Below are positions 1 to 5,811 of a stretch of DNA of 6,088 nt, piece after piece. Origin of the DNA: Syntrophothermus sp. UBA1445 (GTDB lineage: Bacteria > Bacillota > Syntrophomonadia > Syntrophomonadales > DTU052); contig DCTH01000189.1 of assembly GCA_002329495.1 (NCBI GenBank), forward strand, positions 16,563 through 22,650, given 5' to 3'. Within the stretch, counting starts at the first letter, position 1, and each line of letters opens with the position of its first letter. Both the position numbers and the translations under genes were made by a program. Below the pieces are notes generated by a model. The model was not told the DNA's origin. It was given only the letters and a program-made list of their open reading frames with translations, and made no database searches.

Positions 1-605
1 TCATCGTCTCGGCGATAAACCCGGCCAGGAATAATTATCTTCACCGGTAATTGCGGTTTTTTGGCTTCCATGGTTCTTACCTGCCCGGGAGAGGTATGGG
101 TTCGAAGCAGGACCTCATCACTGATATAAAAGGAGTCCTGCATATCCCGGGCCGGGTGATCGGCCGGCACATTAAGGGCCTCAAAATTGTAGTAGTCAAG
201 TTCCACCTCAGGTCCTTCAACAATCTCAAACCCTAGCCCCAAAAATATGTTCTCAATCTCCTCTATAACCTGAGTCAGTGGATGTTTACCGCCTGATACC
301 ATAGGAGTACCGGGGAGAGTAACATCCAGTTTTTCCTTTAACAAGCGCTCCTGGAGGGCTTGCTCGTTAAAACCCTGGTTTTTGGCCTCAATCAGTTTTT
401 CCAACTGGTTCTTAAGCCGGTTTGCCGCCTGGCCTACGGCTCCCCGTTCCTCGGGAGGCAGATCCTTTAAACTGCGCAAAATAGCGGTTATCTCGCCTTT
501 GCGTCCCAGGTACTCCACCTTGAGGTTTTTTAGTATTTCCGCATTCGAAGCTGCCTTGATCCTCTCTTCAGCAGTCTTTTCTATCTGTTGCAGCCTGTTA
601 TGCAC
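1..605 (-). CDS. pheS: Phenylalanyl-tRNA synthetase alpha subunit, 5' part (runs off left edge)
   Basis: PheS is the catalytic alpha subunit of the cytoplasmic (alpha-beta)2 enzyme that charges tRNA-Phe with phenylalanine. The first 201 codons are present; the family is usually about 340 residues, so roughly 60% is here. I translated this frame by hand and it stays open to the edge. Residues 1-90 are the charged N-terminal coiled-coil region that contacts tRNA, with YLGRKGEIT at 32-40. The class II synthetase core begins near residue 108 (HPL) and contains GFEIVEGPEVE (125-135), the motif HPARDMQDSFY (150-160) and LLRTHTSP (166-173), which are diagnostic of PheS. The start is a GTG at 605-603, preceded by AGAGGGGG (620-613) with a 7-base spacer. 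I prefer it because no ATG lies upstream and the terminator of the T-box lies just before. pheT probably follows outside the window. Expression is controlled by the phenylalanine T-box upstream. Confidence 0.97.
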   Translation of the reverse strand, partial: MHNRLQQIEKTAEERIKAASNAEILKNLKVEYLGRKGEITAILRSLKDLPPEERGAVGQAANRLKNQLEKLIEAKNQGFNEQALQERLLKEKLDVTLPGTPMVSGGKHPLTQVIEEIENIFLGLGFEIVEGPEVELDYYNFEALNVPADHPARDMQDSFYISDEVLLRTHTSPGQVRTMEAKKPQLPVKIIIPGRVYRRDD

Positions 606-629
606 AACCAGACCCCCTCTATAAAATTA

Positions 630-660
630 AGAGCTTTCATCCTCTGGGGACGAAAGCTCT
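630..660 (-). terminator. Intrinsic terminator of the pheS T-box
   Basis: On the minus strand the arms at 660-648 (AGAGCTTTCGTCC) and 642-630 (GGATGAAAGCTCT) form a 13-bp stem with one G-T pair and a 5-base loop CCAGA. It is followed by the moderately U-rich TTAATTTTAT (630-621). The 5' arm contains the CGTCC stretch that the T-box would use for the antiterminator, so the two folds exclude each other. It sits 25 bases before the pheS start, the usual place for a T-box terminator. Confidence 0.9.
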
Positions 661-853
661 CTTCCGCGGTACCACCCTGTTTAGCCTTACGGCTCACTTA
701 AACCCTGATAACGGAAAGGCTCCGGGAAGGCCTACTGTTAGTTCAGCCCCCAACTCCCAGGTGAATTCCTCTGCCTTTCACCAGACGCGCTTGCAGTCAC
801 GGCAACGTCTCCCTGGATGGTTTCTAAGCAGAGTACTGGTCCTGATCACAGTC
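630..853 (-). promoter_or_regulatory. T-box riboswitch (tRNA-Phe sensing) controlling pheS
   Basis: A T-box leader binds a cognate tRNA and lets transcription continue when the tRNA is uncharged. The conserved T-box sequence AGGGTGGTACCGCGG is at 678-664 on the minus strand. Stem I can be drawn: CAGG (844-841), an ACCAGTA specifier-loop strand with the AGTA motif (837-834), and CTCTGC (833-828), pairing with GCAGAG (774-769) and CCTG (761-758). The 3' strand of the internal loop is GAATTCA (768-762), placing UUC (765-763), a Phe codon, in the specifier position followed by the usual A. A distal arm (AGACG/CGTCT) caps stem I. The bulge reads TGGT, whose variable U would pair with A73, the discriminator base of bacterial tRNA-Phe. 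The hairpin AGCC-GTAA-GGCT lies just upstream of the T-box. The exact 5' edge of stem I is uncertain by several bases. Confidence 0.96.
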
Positions 854-855
854 TT

Positions 856-948
856 TTACTGATACATGAACATCCTGTACCAAAGATAGTAGACAATTAG
901 TCCCGAAGACTCAAAAAGGTCCCAAAATACTTCGGCGTACCTGCACAT
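856..948 (-). CDS. YqzL-like small protein, 30 residues
   Basis: This micro-ORF begins with ATG at 948-946 and ends with TAA at 858-856. It is preceded by AAAGGGGGTGG (967-957), which differs by one base from the ideal AAAGGAGGTGG, with an 8-base spacer. The start lies about 30 bases after the predicted transcription start. The peptide has F8-W9, L11-F12, S15-G16, I18, Y21-L22 and Y24-R25. From memory this matches the core pattern of the Firmicutes YqzL-like family (Pfam PF14006): F-x-W-x-[VL]-F, then [ST]-G-x-I-x-x-Y-L-x-[FY]-[KR]. B. subtilis YqzL is somewhat longer (about 47 residues) because of an acidic tail absent here. No signal peptide is evident; the peptide is rich in aromatic residues and may be amphipathic or membrane-associated. 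Its function is unknown. In Bacillus, yqzL sits before recO and glyQS, whereas here the ORF lies inside the leader of the pheS transcript. An accidental ORF is the alternative, but the SD, promoter spacing and family match argue against it. Confidence 0.72.
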   Translation of the reverse strand: MCRYAEVFWDLFESSGLIVYYLWYRMFMYQ

Positions 949-983
949 CAGCCGGTCCACCCCTTTTATTTTGGTTTGAACTG

Positions 984-1012
984 ATTATAGCACACAGGTC
1001 AGCAAGGTACAA
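984..1012 (-). promoter_or_regulatory. Sigma-A promoter for the YqzL-like ORF, T-box and pheS
   Basis: On the minus strand, -35 TTGTAC (1012-1007) and -10 TATAAT (989-984) are separated by exactly 17 bases. TGC directly precedes the -10, giving an extended -10 element. The expected start is near 977. No comparable promoter is visible between the micro-ORF and the T-box, so a single transcript probably carries both. The -35 lies inside CAAGGT/ACCTTG half-sites that are mirrored in the divergent promoter, with 34 bases between the two -35 boxes. Confidence 0.85.
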
Positions 1013-1046
1013 GAAACCTCGATGGCTGAGCTTCTCACCGGCAACC

Positions 1047-1075
1047 TTGGATTTTTATGATGTTAGTCCTATAAA
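1047..1075 (+). promoter_or_regulatory. Candidate sigma-A promoter for the Tad-like gene
   Basis: TTGGAT (1047-1052) and TATAAA (1070-1075) are separated by 17 bases. The -35 matches consensus at three of six positions and the -10 at five of six. The start would fall near 1082, giving a 5' leader of about 115 bases before the Tad-like gene. It is back-to-back with the pheS-side promoter. Confidence 0.55.
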
Positions 1076-1189
1076 AAACCCAACTTTCATCGGAAGATAG
1101 CGGCTGAACTGCGAGTTATTCTATTAGTATGCGAGGGTTTCTGGAAATGTAATAAGCCTGGGTTTTTTTATTTCTGTAATATCAAGGAG
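1076..1189 (+). other. Structured 5' leader of the Tad-like gene
   Basis: This stretch has no convincing gene. AAAAAACCCA (1073-1082) is complementary to TGGGTTTTTT (1159-1168), enclosing about 75 bases. GGCT (1102-1105) can pair with AGCC (1155-1158) immediately inside it. AAACCC (1076-1081) could instead pair with GGGTTT (1135-1140). The GGG followed by seven T residues (1160-1169) resembles the 3' arm and U-tract of an intrinsic terminator. A 7-codon ORF (ATG 1129 to TAA 1152) encodes MRGFLEM and lacks a good SD. I compared the leader by eye with common riboswitch classes (c-di-GMP I and II, ZTP, THF, guanidine) and recognised none. Confidence 0.4.
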
Positions 1190-1198
1190 GTGGAGTTA

Positions 1199-2266
1199 TT
1201 GCGAGGTCTCTTCGAAACATTAAAGAGTGAAGCCGGCACCGCCATAATTCTGGTTACGATCATGGCCACCGCCCTCATCGGAATGGCGGCTTTGGTGGTT
1301 GACGTGGGCCGCGTCTATCATACCTATTCCAGCATGCGCAATGCGGCGGACGCGGCGGCTCTGGCTGGCGCCCAGCAGCTTCCTGATCAATCAGGTGCCT
1401 ACTCGGCCGCTGTCGATTACGCTTTAGCCAACGGCCTGGAGTTGGCTGAGCTGGAGATCAATGTTCCTTATAACGGGGACCAGCGGATGATTGAAGTAAG
1501 ATGCAGCCGTAGAGTTGACTATGTGCTGGCACCGGTACTGGGTTTTGCCGACCAGTTGTTAACCGCCCGCGCAGTGGCAATGTACGGAAACAGTAGGGTT
1601 TTTGACTATGCCCTTTTTTCGGGTAGCCGGACCGCAACGTTAAAGGTATCAGGTGCCAGTCTGAATATAACCGGCGATGTCCATACCAATAGTGATGCCA
1701 AATTCACCGGTGCCAATGTTACCATTGACGGAGCTTTGGAAGCAATGGGCAGGGTTGAGGCCTCAACTACTAATCATAACATAAATGAAGTGATAGAAGG
1801 AGCACCGTATGTGTCCACCCCTGTCTGGGATATGGATGAGCTCAGATCGGCAGCAACCCGCGTTTTAATTGGAGACCAGCATTTTAATGGGGGGATCGTG
1901 GAACTGGATGGGATCATGTTCGTTGAAGGAGATGTAAAACTTAATGGTTCGCTGATACAAGGCACCGGCACCATTATTGCCACGGGGGATATCCAAATTA
2001 GCGGCAGCGGAATAAGCTATGCCACCAGCAGTGATGCGGTCTGTTTGTACGCCGGTAACCAGATAAAGATTAGCGGTTCTAACGTCAGCATTGATGGCAT
2101 TCTCTATGCTCCGAGCAATCAAATCCAGGTCAGCAGTGCCAACACTACCGTCCGAGGAGCAGTTATCGGAGATATCGTCTTAATGCACGGTTCCAACACC
2201 ACCATCCTTCACGACCAGCAAGCAGTGGAAGCAGTGCCATTTAAAGCCGCGCGTTTAGTTGAATAA
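1199..2266 (+). CDS. TadE/TadG-like membrane-anchored protein with C-terminal beta-repeat domain
   Basis: The 355-residue product begins with a short basic segment and an E-x-G motif (E11-A-G13), then a hydrophobic helix (about 14-34) running into VVDVGRVY (33-40) and NAADAAALAGAQQ (48-60). This is the hallmark of the Flp-pilus TadE/TadG-like N-terminal domain (PF13400 type), which anchors proteins in the membrane with the rest outside. Residues 145-340 carry repeated short strands rich in G, S, N and T (LKVSGASLNITGD, VKLNGS, ATGDIQISGSG, IKISGSNVSIDG, VRGAVIGDIVLMHGSN). They suggest a beta-solenoid like the DUF7305 region often attached to this N-terminus. I chose TTG 1199 because AAGGAGG (1184-1190) lies 8 bases before it; the upstream GTG at 1190 overlaps that SD. 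No other tad genes (ATPase, prepilin peptidase, secretin) are in the window. Probable role: minor pilin-like or surface protein; the exact function is unknown. Confidence 0.85.
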   Translation: MRGLFETLKSEAGTAIILVTIMATALIGMAALVVDVGRVYHTYSSMRNAADAAALAGAQQLPDQSGAYSAAVDYALANGLELAELEINVPYNGDQRMIEVRCSRRVDYVLAPVLGFADQLLTARAVAMYGNSRVFDYALFSGSRTATLKVSGASLNITGDVHTNSDAKFTGANVTIDGALEAMGRVEASTTNHNINEVIEGAPYVSTPVWDMDELRSAATRVLIGDQHFNGGIVELDGIMFVEGDVKLNGSLIQGTGTIIATGDIQISGSGISYATSSDAVCLYAGNQIKISGSNVSIDGILYAPSNQIQVSSANTTVRGAVIGDIVLMHGSNTTILHDQQAVEAVPFKAARLVE

Positions 2267-2274
2267 GCCAGTCG

Positions 2275-2290
2275 GCCGGTTAAACCCGGC
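2275..2290. terminator. Short hairpin between convergent genes, possible weak terminator
   Basis: GCCGG (2275-2279) and CCGGC (2286-2290) form a 5-bp GC stem with loop TTAAAC, in the 48-base gap between the convergent Tad-like and methyltransferase genes. No U-tract follows on either strand, so terminator activity is doubtful. It is the only hairpin I see in the gap. Confidence 0.25.
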
Positions 2291-2314
2291 AAACTCGCTA
2301 CTTAACGCCCGGCA

Positions 2315-3145
2315 TTATAGACCGTGTCTTTGACGGTAAGCCTCGTACAGGACTATACCACAGGCCACCGCGACGTTCAGCGAATCAACTCCCGGCTGAA
2401 GGGGGATATTTAACCGGCAGTGCGCCACGGCTTTCCATTCCGGCGAAAGACCCTGGCCCTCATTACCCATAATGATAATCAGCTTATCCGCCAGACGGCT
2501 TTGAAATAGGCCTACTTCTCCCTGAGGATCACAAGCGATAACTCGAAAACCTTGCTCTTGTAGATTTCTAACCTCGGAAAGTGAAACGCCGGTGAATATC
2601 GGAAGGTTTAGAGTAGCTCCCATGGCCGAACGGATTACCTTGGGATTAAACGGATCAACACCGCCCACGCTCAGCAGAACTGCCTGGACACCCACCGCCC
2701 AGGCAGTTCGGAGTATAGTTCCCAGGTTGCCCGGGTCCTGTATCCCGGCCAAGACCAGAACAAAATCGGCCGAACTGACGGACTCCAGCCGGCCCCAGTC
2801 GGGTCGTTTACAAATGGCCCAGATACCCTGGGTTGTTTCGGTTTCCGCGAGTATTTGTGCCAGTTCGGAAGAAATTATGCTCACCGGTATCGAACCTGAC
2901 ACCAGATTACCGGGTTCCAATTCACAGCATGACTCACTGATCAGGATGGTTTCCACCAGTTCCGGGTGTAATAGGGCCTCAGAGACCAGCTTAAACCCTT
3001 CGACCATGAACCTTCCAGCCTTCTCTCGCCCCTTGCGGCTCCCTAGATTTTTGGCAAGTTTAAATACCGGATTATCACGGGAGGTAATCAGTTTACGCTT
3101 TACTTGGAGGTGAGATGGTCCGTTTTCTGATTCGTTTCTATGCAT
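2315..3145 (-). CDS. SpoU/TrmH-family 23S rRNA 2'-O-methyltransferase, YsgA/RlmP-like
   Basis: The 276-residue protein should use S-adenosylmethionine to methylate a ribose 2'-OH in rRNA. The N-terminal substrate-binding domain (about 19-110) starts with ITSRDNPVFK and includes GRFMVEGFKLV. The C-terminal knotted SPOUT domain holds all three family motifs: motif 1 NLGTILRTAWAVG (140-152, R146), motif 2 MGNEGQGLSPE (226-236, E229) and motif 3 IPLQPGVDSLNVAVA (247-261). B. subtilis YsgA, encoded next to pheS, is reported to modify a Gm in the 23S A-loop (RlmP). This protein resembles it, but RlmB-type paralogues have the same architecture. I placed the start at ATG 3145 because AAGGTGG sits 5 bases before it; an in-frame ATG at 3163 has no SD. 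About 18 residues precede the usual family start. It lies 47 bases after the ktrB-like gene on the same strand and is probably co-transcribed. Confidence 0.93.
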   Translation of the reverse strand: MHRNESENGPSHLQVKRKLITSRDNPVFKLAKNLGSRKGREKAGRFMVEGFKLVSEALLHPELVETILISESCCELEPGNLVSGSIPVSIISSELAQILAETETTQGIWAICKRPDWGRLESVSSADFVLVLAGIQDPGNLGTILRTAWAVGVQAVLLSVGGVDPFNPKVIRSAMGATLNLPIFTGVSLSEVRNLQEQGFRVIACDPQGEVGLFQSRLADKLIIIMGNEGQGLSPEWKAVAHCRLNIPLQPGVDSLNVAVACGIVLYEAYRQRHGL

Positions 3146-3192
3146 TGCAGCCACCTTGATCATTGTCGGTATTGATACATAATACCGGGTAT

Positions 3193-4542
3193 CTATCCGA
3201 TAATCACGTTGCCCTTTGGAAACTTAATGTGTTCTTTGCGGGCACTTCTTTCAAGCAGCGCAAATCCCAGGGTAAGCGGTCCCAACCGGCCAAAGAACAT
3301 CAGGAATATGATAACCAGTTTGGCCCCAGCGGTTAGCTCGGGAGTAATCCCGGTACTAAGTCCGGTTCCAAAGGAGGCAAAAACCTCGAAAATCAGTTTC
3401 ATGATATCATGGGTATCCAAGAGGCTGATCAGAATAACACCGATAAATATTACCCCGGCAGCTATAACCGTAACGGTCAAAGCCCGGGCCACCGTGTCGG
3501 GATCTATGCGCCGATTGTAGACTACCAGATCTCCCTGGGTCTGCATTCTGGACTTGGAGGCCAAAAACAAAACCGCAAATGTGGTAGTCTTGATGCCGCT
3601 TCCGGTTCCGGCCGGTGAGGCTCCTACAAACATCAATAACAATAGAACCAGTAAGGTACCCGGAACCGCATGATTCAGATCCACCGTGGTGAAACCGGCA
3701 GCTAATGAGGTAATGCTTAGAAATAGTGAATTGACCAGGCGATCGATTACTCCCATTCCATTCCACAGCGTACTCGACTCGGTAAAAAAGAAAAAGACCA
3801 ATCCGAACAAAATAAGAACGGTAGAGCTTACTATGGCCAGTTTACTGTGAAGAGACAGCCGGGTAAACCGTTTGTGTTTTAACACATCAAGAATAACTGT
3901 AAAGCCTATACCTCCGAGAACAATAAGTAAGGAAATGGTTATTAGAACCAGTTTGTCTTCTCTTAAGGGAATCAGGCTGGCATAAGCGGTGAATTCCTGA
4001 CCAAGAATGTCCATCCCCGAATTACAAAAAGCGGAAACTGCATGAAAAACTCCATACCAGAGGGCTTTGTGCGGTGGGAAATACTTGAGAAAAGCAACCG
4101 ATAAGAGCAATGCTCCGGTCGCTTCGACGGCCAGCGTAATCAGTAAAGTACCCCGGGCCAGGCGCACCACGCCACCCAGTGAATCACTTTTAAGGGCCTC
4201 TTTCAGTACCACCCGCTCTTTTAGCCCAATCCTTTTACCCAATAACAAGGCATAAAACGTAGTAACGGTGATCAGACCCAGGCCTCCGATTTGAATCAGC
4301 GCCAGGATAATTACATGTCCAAAGGAGCTGTAGAATACTCCAGTATCGACAACTGTCAGTCCCGCCACACATACCGCACTGGTGGCGGTAAATAAGGCAT
4401 CCAGAAAGGAATTGAAGTCTCCGGATCTTATGGCAGCAGGAAGGGTAAGAAGTGCCGTTCCGGCCATGATTACCAATACATAGGTCAACGCTATCAATTG
4501 CGCCGGGGTTAGTGATCTCTTGGATGGTACTGGCTTTAACAC
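3193..4542 (-). CDS. ktrB: K+ uptake channel subunit, KtrB/TrkH family
   Basis: This 449-residue integral membrane protein matches the length of Bacillus KtrB/KtrD (about 445-450) better than enterobacterial TrkH (about 483). It has the four pseudo-repeats of the SKT superfamily, each with a pore loop and filter glycine: SAVCVAGL (55-62, G61), SAFCNSGM (170-177, G176), SLAAGFTT (279-286, G283) and FGTGLSTG (391-398, G394). The intramembrane gating loop of the third repeat is GASPAGTGSGIKTT (307-320), and the conserved GRLGPLT motif is at 418-424. All key residues are intact. It forms the K+-translocating dimer at the cytoplasmic membrane, gated by the KtrA ring encoded upstream. The start is GTG at 4542 with GAGAGG six bases before it. 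The 99-base gap from ktrA holds no convincing terminator or promoter, so the pair is probably co-transcribed. Confidence 0.96.
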   Translation of the reverse strand: MLKPVPSKRSLTPAQLIALTYVLVIMAGTALLTLPAAIRSGDFNSFLDALFTATSAVCVAGLTVVDTGVFYSSFGHVIILALIQIGGLGLITVTTFYALLLGKRIGLKERVVLKEALKSDSLGGVVRLARGTLLITLAVEATGALLLSVAFLKYFPPHKALWYGVFHAVSAFCNSGMDILGQEFTAYASLIPLREDKLVLITISLLIVLGGIGFTVILDVLKHKRFTRLSLHSKLAIVSSTVLILFGLVFFFFTESSTLWNGMGVIDRLVNSLFLSITSLAAGFTTVDLNHAVPGTLLVLLLLMFVGASPAGTGSGIKTTTFAVLFLASKSRMQTQGDLVVYNRRIDPDTVARALTVTVIAAGVIFIGVILISLLDTHDIMKLIFEVFASFGTGLSTGITPELTAGAKLVIIFLMFFGRLGPLTLGFALLERSARKEHIKFPKGNVIIG

Positions 4543-4641
4543 GACAGACCTCTCAATTACAACAAGGTAGAATCAGTGTTTAGTATGCAGAGCTTGATCT
4601 GAATGAATCCAGGCGACACCTCTAATAAACTGATCCGCACC

Positions 4642-5295
4642 TCACATAAGGGCGAATTTGTCCAGATCCTGAGTAAGTCCTATGCATATCAACACATCGT
4701 CAGAATTCAGAACCTCATCACCAGGGGGAGCCACTATCAGATTCTGTCCCCGTTTTATCGCAATTACATTCACTCCGTATTTTACTCTAAGATTAGTCTG
4801 TTTGAGGGACTTTTGCACCAGAAATTGGGGAACCGTAACCTCTGACAAGCTGTACTTGTCAGAAATCTCAATATAATCCAGGAGGTTGGCACTTACCAGG
4901 TAGTGGGCTACCCTTTCACCCATGTCCCTTTCCGGATATACAATCTTATCCGCACCCAGCTTTTCAAGAACTCGGCCGTGCCGTTCATTGATGGCTTTGG
5001 CTACCACCCGTTTGACTCCCAGTTCTTTAAGAGTCAGGGTGATCAGGATGCTGGCCTGTATGTCGTTCCCAATGGCAACGATAGCCACATCAAAATTGCG
5101 AACCCCCAGGCTCTCCAGCACCCTTTCCTCCAACGCATCAGCTGTTACACCATAAGTAACTTTGTCTTTCATCGCGTCTATGACTTCTTCGTCCAAATCT
5201 ATCGCCATAACATCATAACCCATATTGAAGAGGGTCTGCGCAACGCTTCTGCCAAATCTCCCCAGTCCAATAACCACAAACAGCTTTTTCTTCAA
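4642..5295 (-). CDS. ktrA: K+ uptake regulatory subunit, single-RCK KtrA
   Basis: The 217-residue soluble protein has one RCK unit, like Bacillus KtrA (about 222), rather than the duplicated 458-residue TrkA of E. coli. The Rossmann domain starts at residue 5 with VVIGLGRFG (glycine motif 10-15). The acidic end of strand 2 is AIDLDEE (D33, D35), expected to bind the ribose of ATP/ADP or NAD. The RCK_C domain follows at about 137-215 (YIEISDKYSLSEV to VLICIGL). In Bacillus and Staphylococcus, KtrA forms an octameric ring under KtrB, is opened by ATP, and is inhibited by cyclic di-AMP bound to RCK_C; that inhibition here is inferred from family membership. The start is TTG at 5295, with AGGAGG eight bases before it; no better start is near. 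No ydaO-type c-di-AMP riboswitch fits in the 142 bases upstream. A 19-bp palindrome lies 54 bases before the start. Confidence 0.96.
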   Translation of the reverse strand: MKKKLFVVIGLGRFGRSVAQTLFNMGYDVMAIDLDEEVIDAMKDKVTYGVTADALEERVLESLGVRNFDVAIVAIGNDIQASILITLTLKELGVKRVVAKAINERHGRVLEKLGADKIVYPERDMGERVAHYLVSANLLDYIEISDKYSLSEVTVPQFLVQKSLKQTNLRVKYGVNVIAIKRGQNLIVAPPGDEVLNSDDVLICIGLTQDLDKFALM

Positions 5296-5348
5296 GCTTG
5301 AAGCCTCCTAATCAATGATGGCAATAGCCAGGGTATGTTTGGGGTTAT

Positions 5349-5367
5349 ACAATGTTTTAAACATTGT
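5349..5367. promoter_or_regulatory. Perfect 19-bp palindrome upstream of ktrA, candidate operator
   Basis: The sequence ACAATGTTTTAAACATTGT consists of two perfect 9-base arms (5349-5357 and 5359-5367) around one central T. It lies between the rplT terminator and ktrA. On the minus strand a possible -10, TATAAC, begins within its last bases, and a poor -35 (TGAAAA) lies 17 bases upstream of that, so a bound dimer would cover the promoter. I do not recognise the half-site as PerR, Fur, Rex or CodY. The stem is AT-rich with no useful loop, which argues for protein binding rather than RNA folding. Confidence 0.5.
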
Positions 5368-5381
5368 TTTCACAGCGAACT

Positions 5382-5407
5382 AAAAGGCACCACTGGGGGT
5401 GCCTTTT
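5382..5407 (-). terminator. Terminator of the infC-rpmI-rplT operon
   Basis: A perfect 10-bp stem AAAAGGCACC / GGTGCCTTTT (5382-5391 and 5398-5407) surrounds a 6-base loop. It sits 30 bases after the rplT stop. The flanking A and T runs give a T-rich 3' side on either strand. It separates the ribosomal operon from ktrAB, although read-through would reach ktrA. Confidence 0.9.
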
Positions 5408-5437
5408 AAAAACCAGTTAAGCAATTTGTTTGGTTGA

Positions 5438-5791
5438 CTAGAGATTGTTTTTTGCCAGTTCAGCCAGCTCTGAGAAGGCCTGAGGATCGCTTATGGCCAT
5501 CTCCGCCAGTACCTTTCGATTAATCTCCACTCCGGCAGTCTTAAGTCCGCTGATCATTCTGCTGTAGGTTATTCCGTTGTTGCGAGCCGCCGCATTAATA
5601 CGAGCAATCCAGAGCTTACGAAAATCGCGTTTCTTGAGTTTCCTATGTGCGTAAGCATAATTAAGGCTCTTTAAGACTTGCTGGTTGGCAACTCGGAAAA
5701 GTTTGGACTTGCTCCCCCGGTACCCTTTGGCTAACTTGAGAATCTTTTTATGTCTTCTACGGGTGGTTGTTCCGCGTTTCACTCTTGGCAT
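5438..5791 (-). CDS. rplT: 50S ribosomal protein L20
   Basis: L20 is a basic 23S rRNA-binding protein essential for early assembly of the large subunit. The product is 117 residues, the family's usual size. The N-terminal tail [18 protein letters not shown] and the segment [19 protein letters not shown] are highly conserved, followed by [18 protein letters not shown] and the globular C-terminal half with [21 protein letters not shown] chose ATG 5791, the canonical MPRVKRG start. A TTG at 5803 in the same frame overlaps the SD GAGGAGG and is therefore not a start. The gene follows rpmI by 20 bases. In Bacillus, L20 represses its own operon through the infC leader, which is outside this window. 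Confidence 0.98.
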   Translation of the reverse strand: MPRVKRGTTTRRRHKKILKLAKGYRGSKSKLFRVANQQVLKSLNYAYAHRKLKKRDFRKLWIARINAAARNNGITYSRMISGLKTAGVEINRKVLAEMAISDPQAFSELAELAKNNL

Positions 5792-5811
5792 ATGTTCTAG
5801 CAACCTCCTCT

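Noticed and set aside
382..624. Plus-strand ORF of 80 codons with a hydrophobic C-terminus
   Set aside because: It is antisense to the pheS N-terminal region, which reads through without interruption and matches PheS.
1003..1049. Inverted CAAGGT / ACCTTG over the two divergent -35 boxes
   Set aside because: The arms are only 6 bases and 35 bases apart, and -35 boxes on opposite strands naturally share such sequence. Too weak to call an operator.
1070..1090. Minus-strand GTTGGGTTTTTTATAGG as a terminator
   Set aside because: No minus-strand gene lies upstream of it before 2315, and no local stem precedes the T-run. The complement belongs to the plus-strand leader.
2592..3113. Plus-strand ORF of 173 codons
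   Set aside because: It lies wholly antisense to the methyltransferase gene, which carries all three SpoU motifs. Its translation shows no family resemblance and it has no good SD.
4543..4641. Possible separate promoter for ktrB (TTCATT, CATACT)
   Set aside because: The spacing is 14 bases and both boxes are poor. The ktrA-ktrB pair is better explained as one transcript.
4903..5301. Plus-strand ORF of 132 codons
   Set aside because: It is the antisense shadow of ktrA, whose Rossmann and RCK_C motifs are intact.
5296..5437. A c-di-AMP (ydaO/yuaA) riboswitch before ktrA
   Set aside because: The gap is short and mostly occupied by the rplT terminator and the palindrome. None of the conserved ydaO segments is visible.
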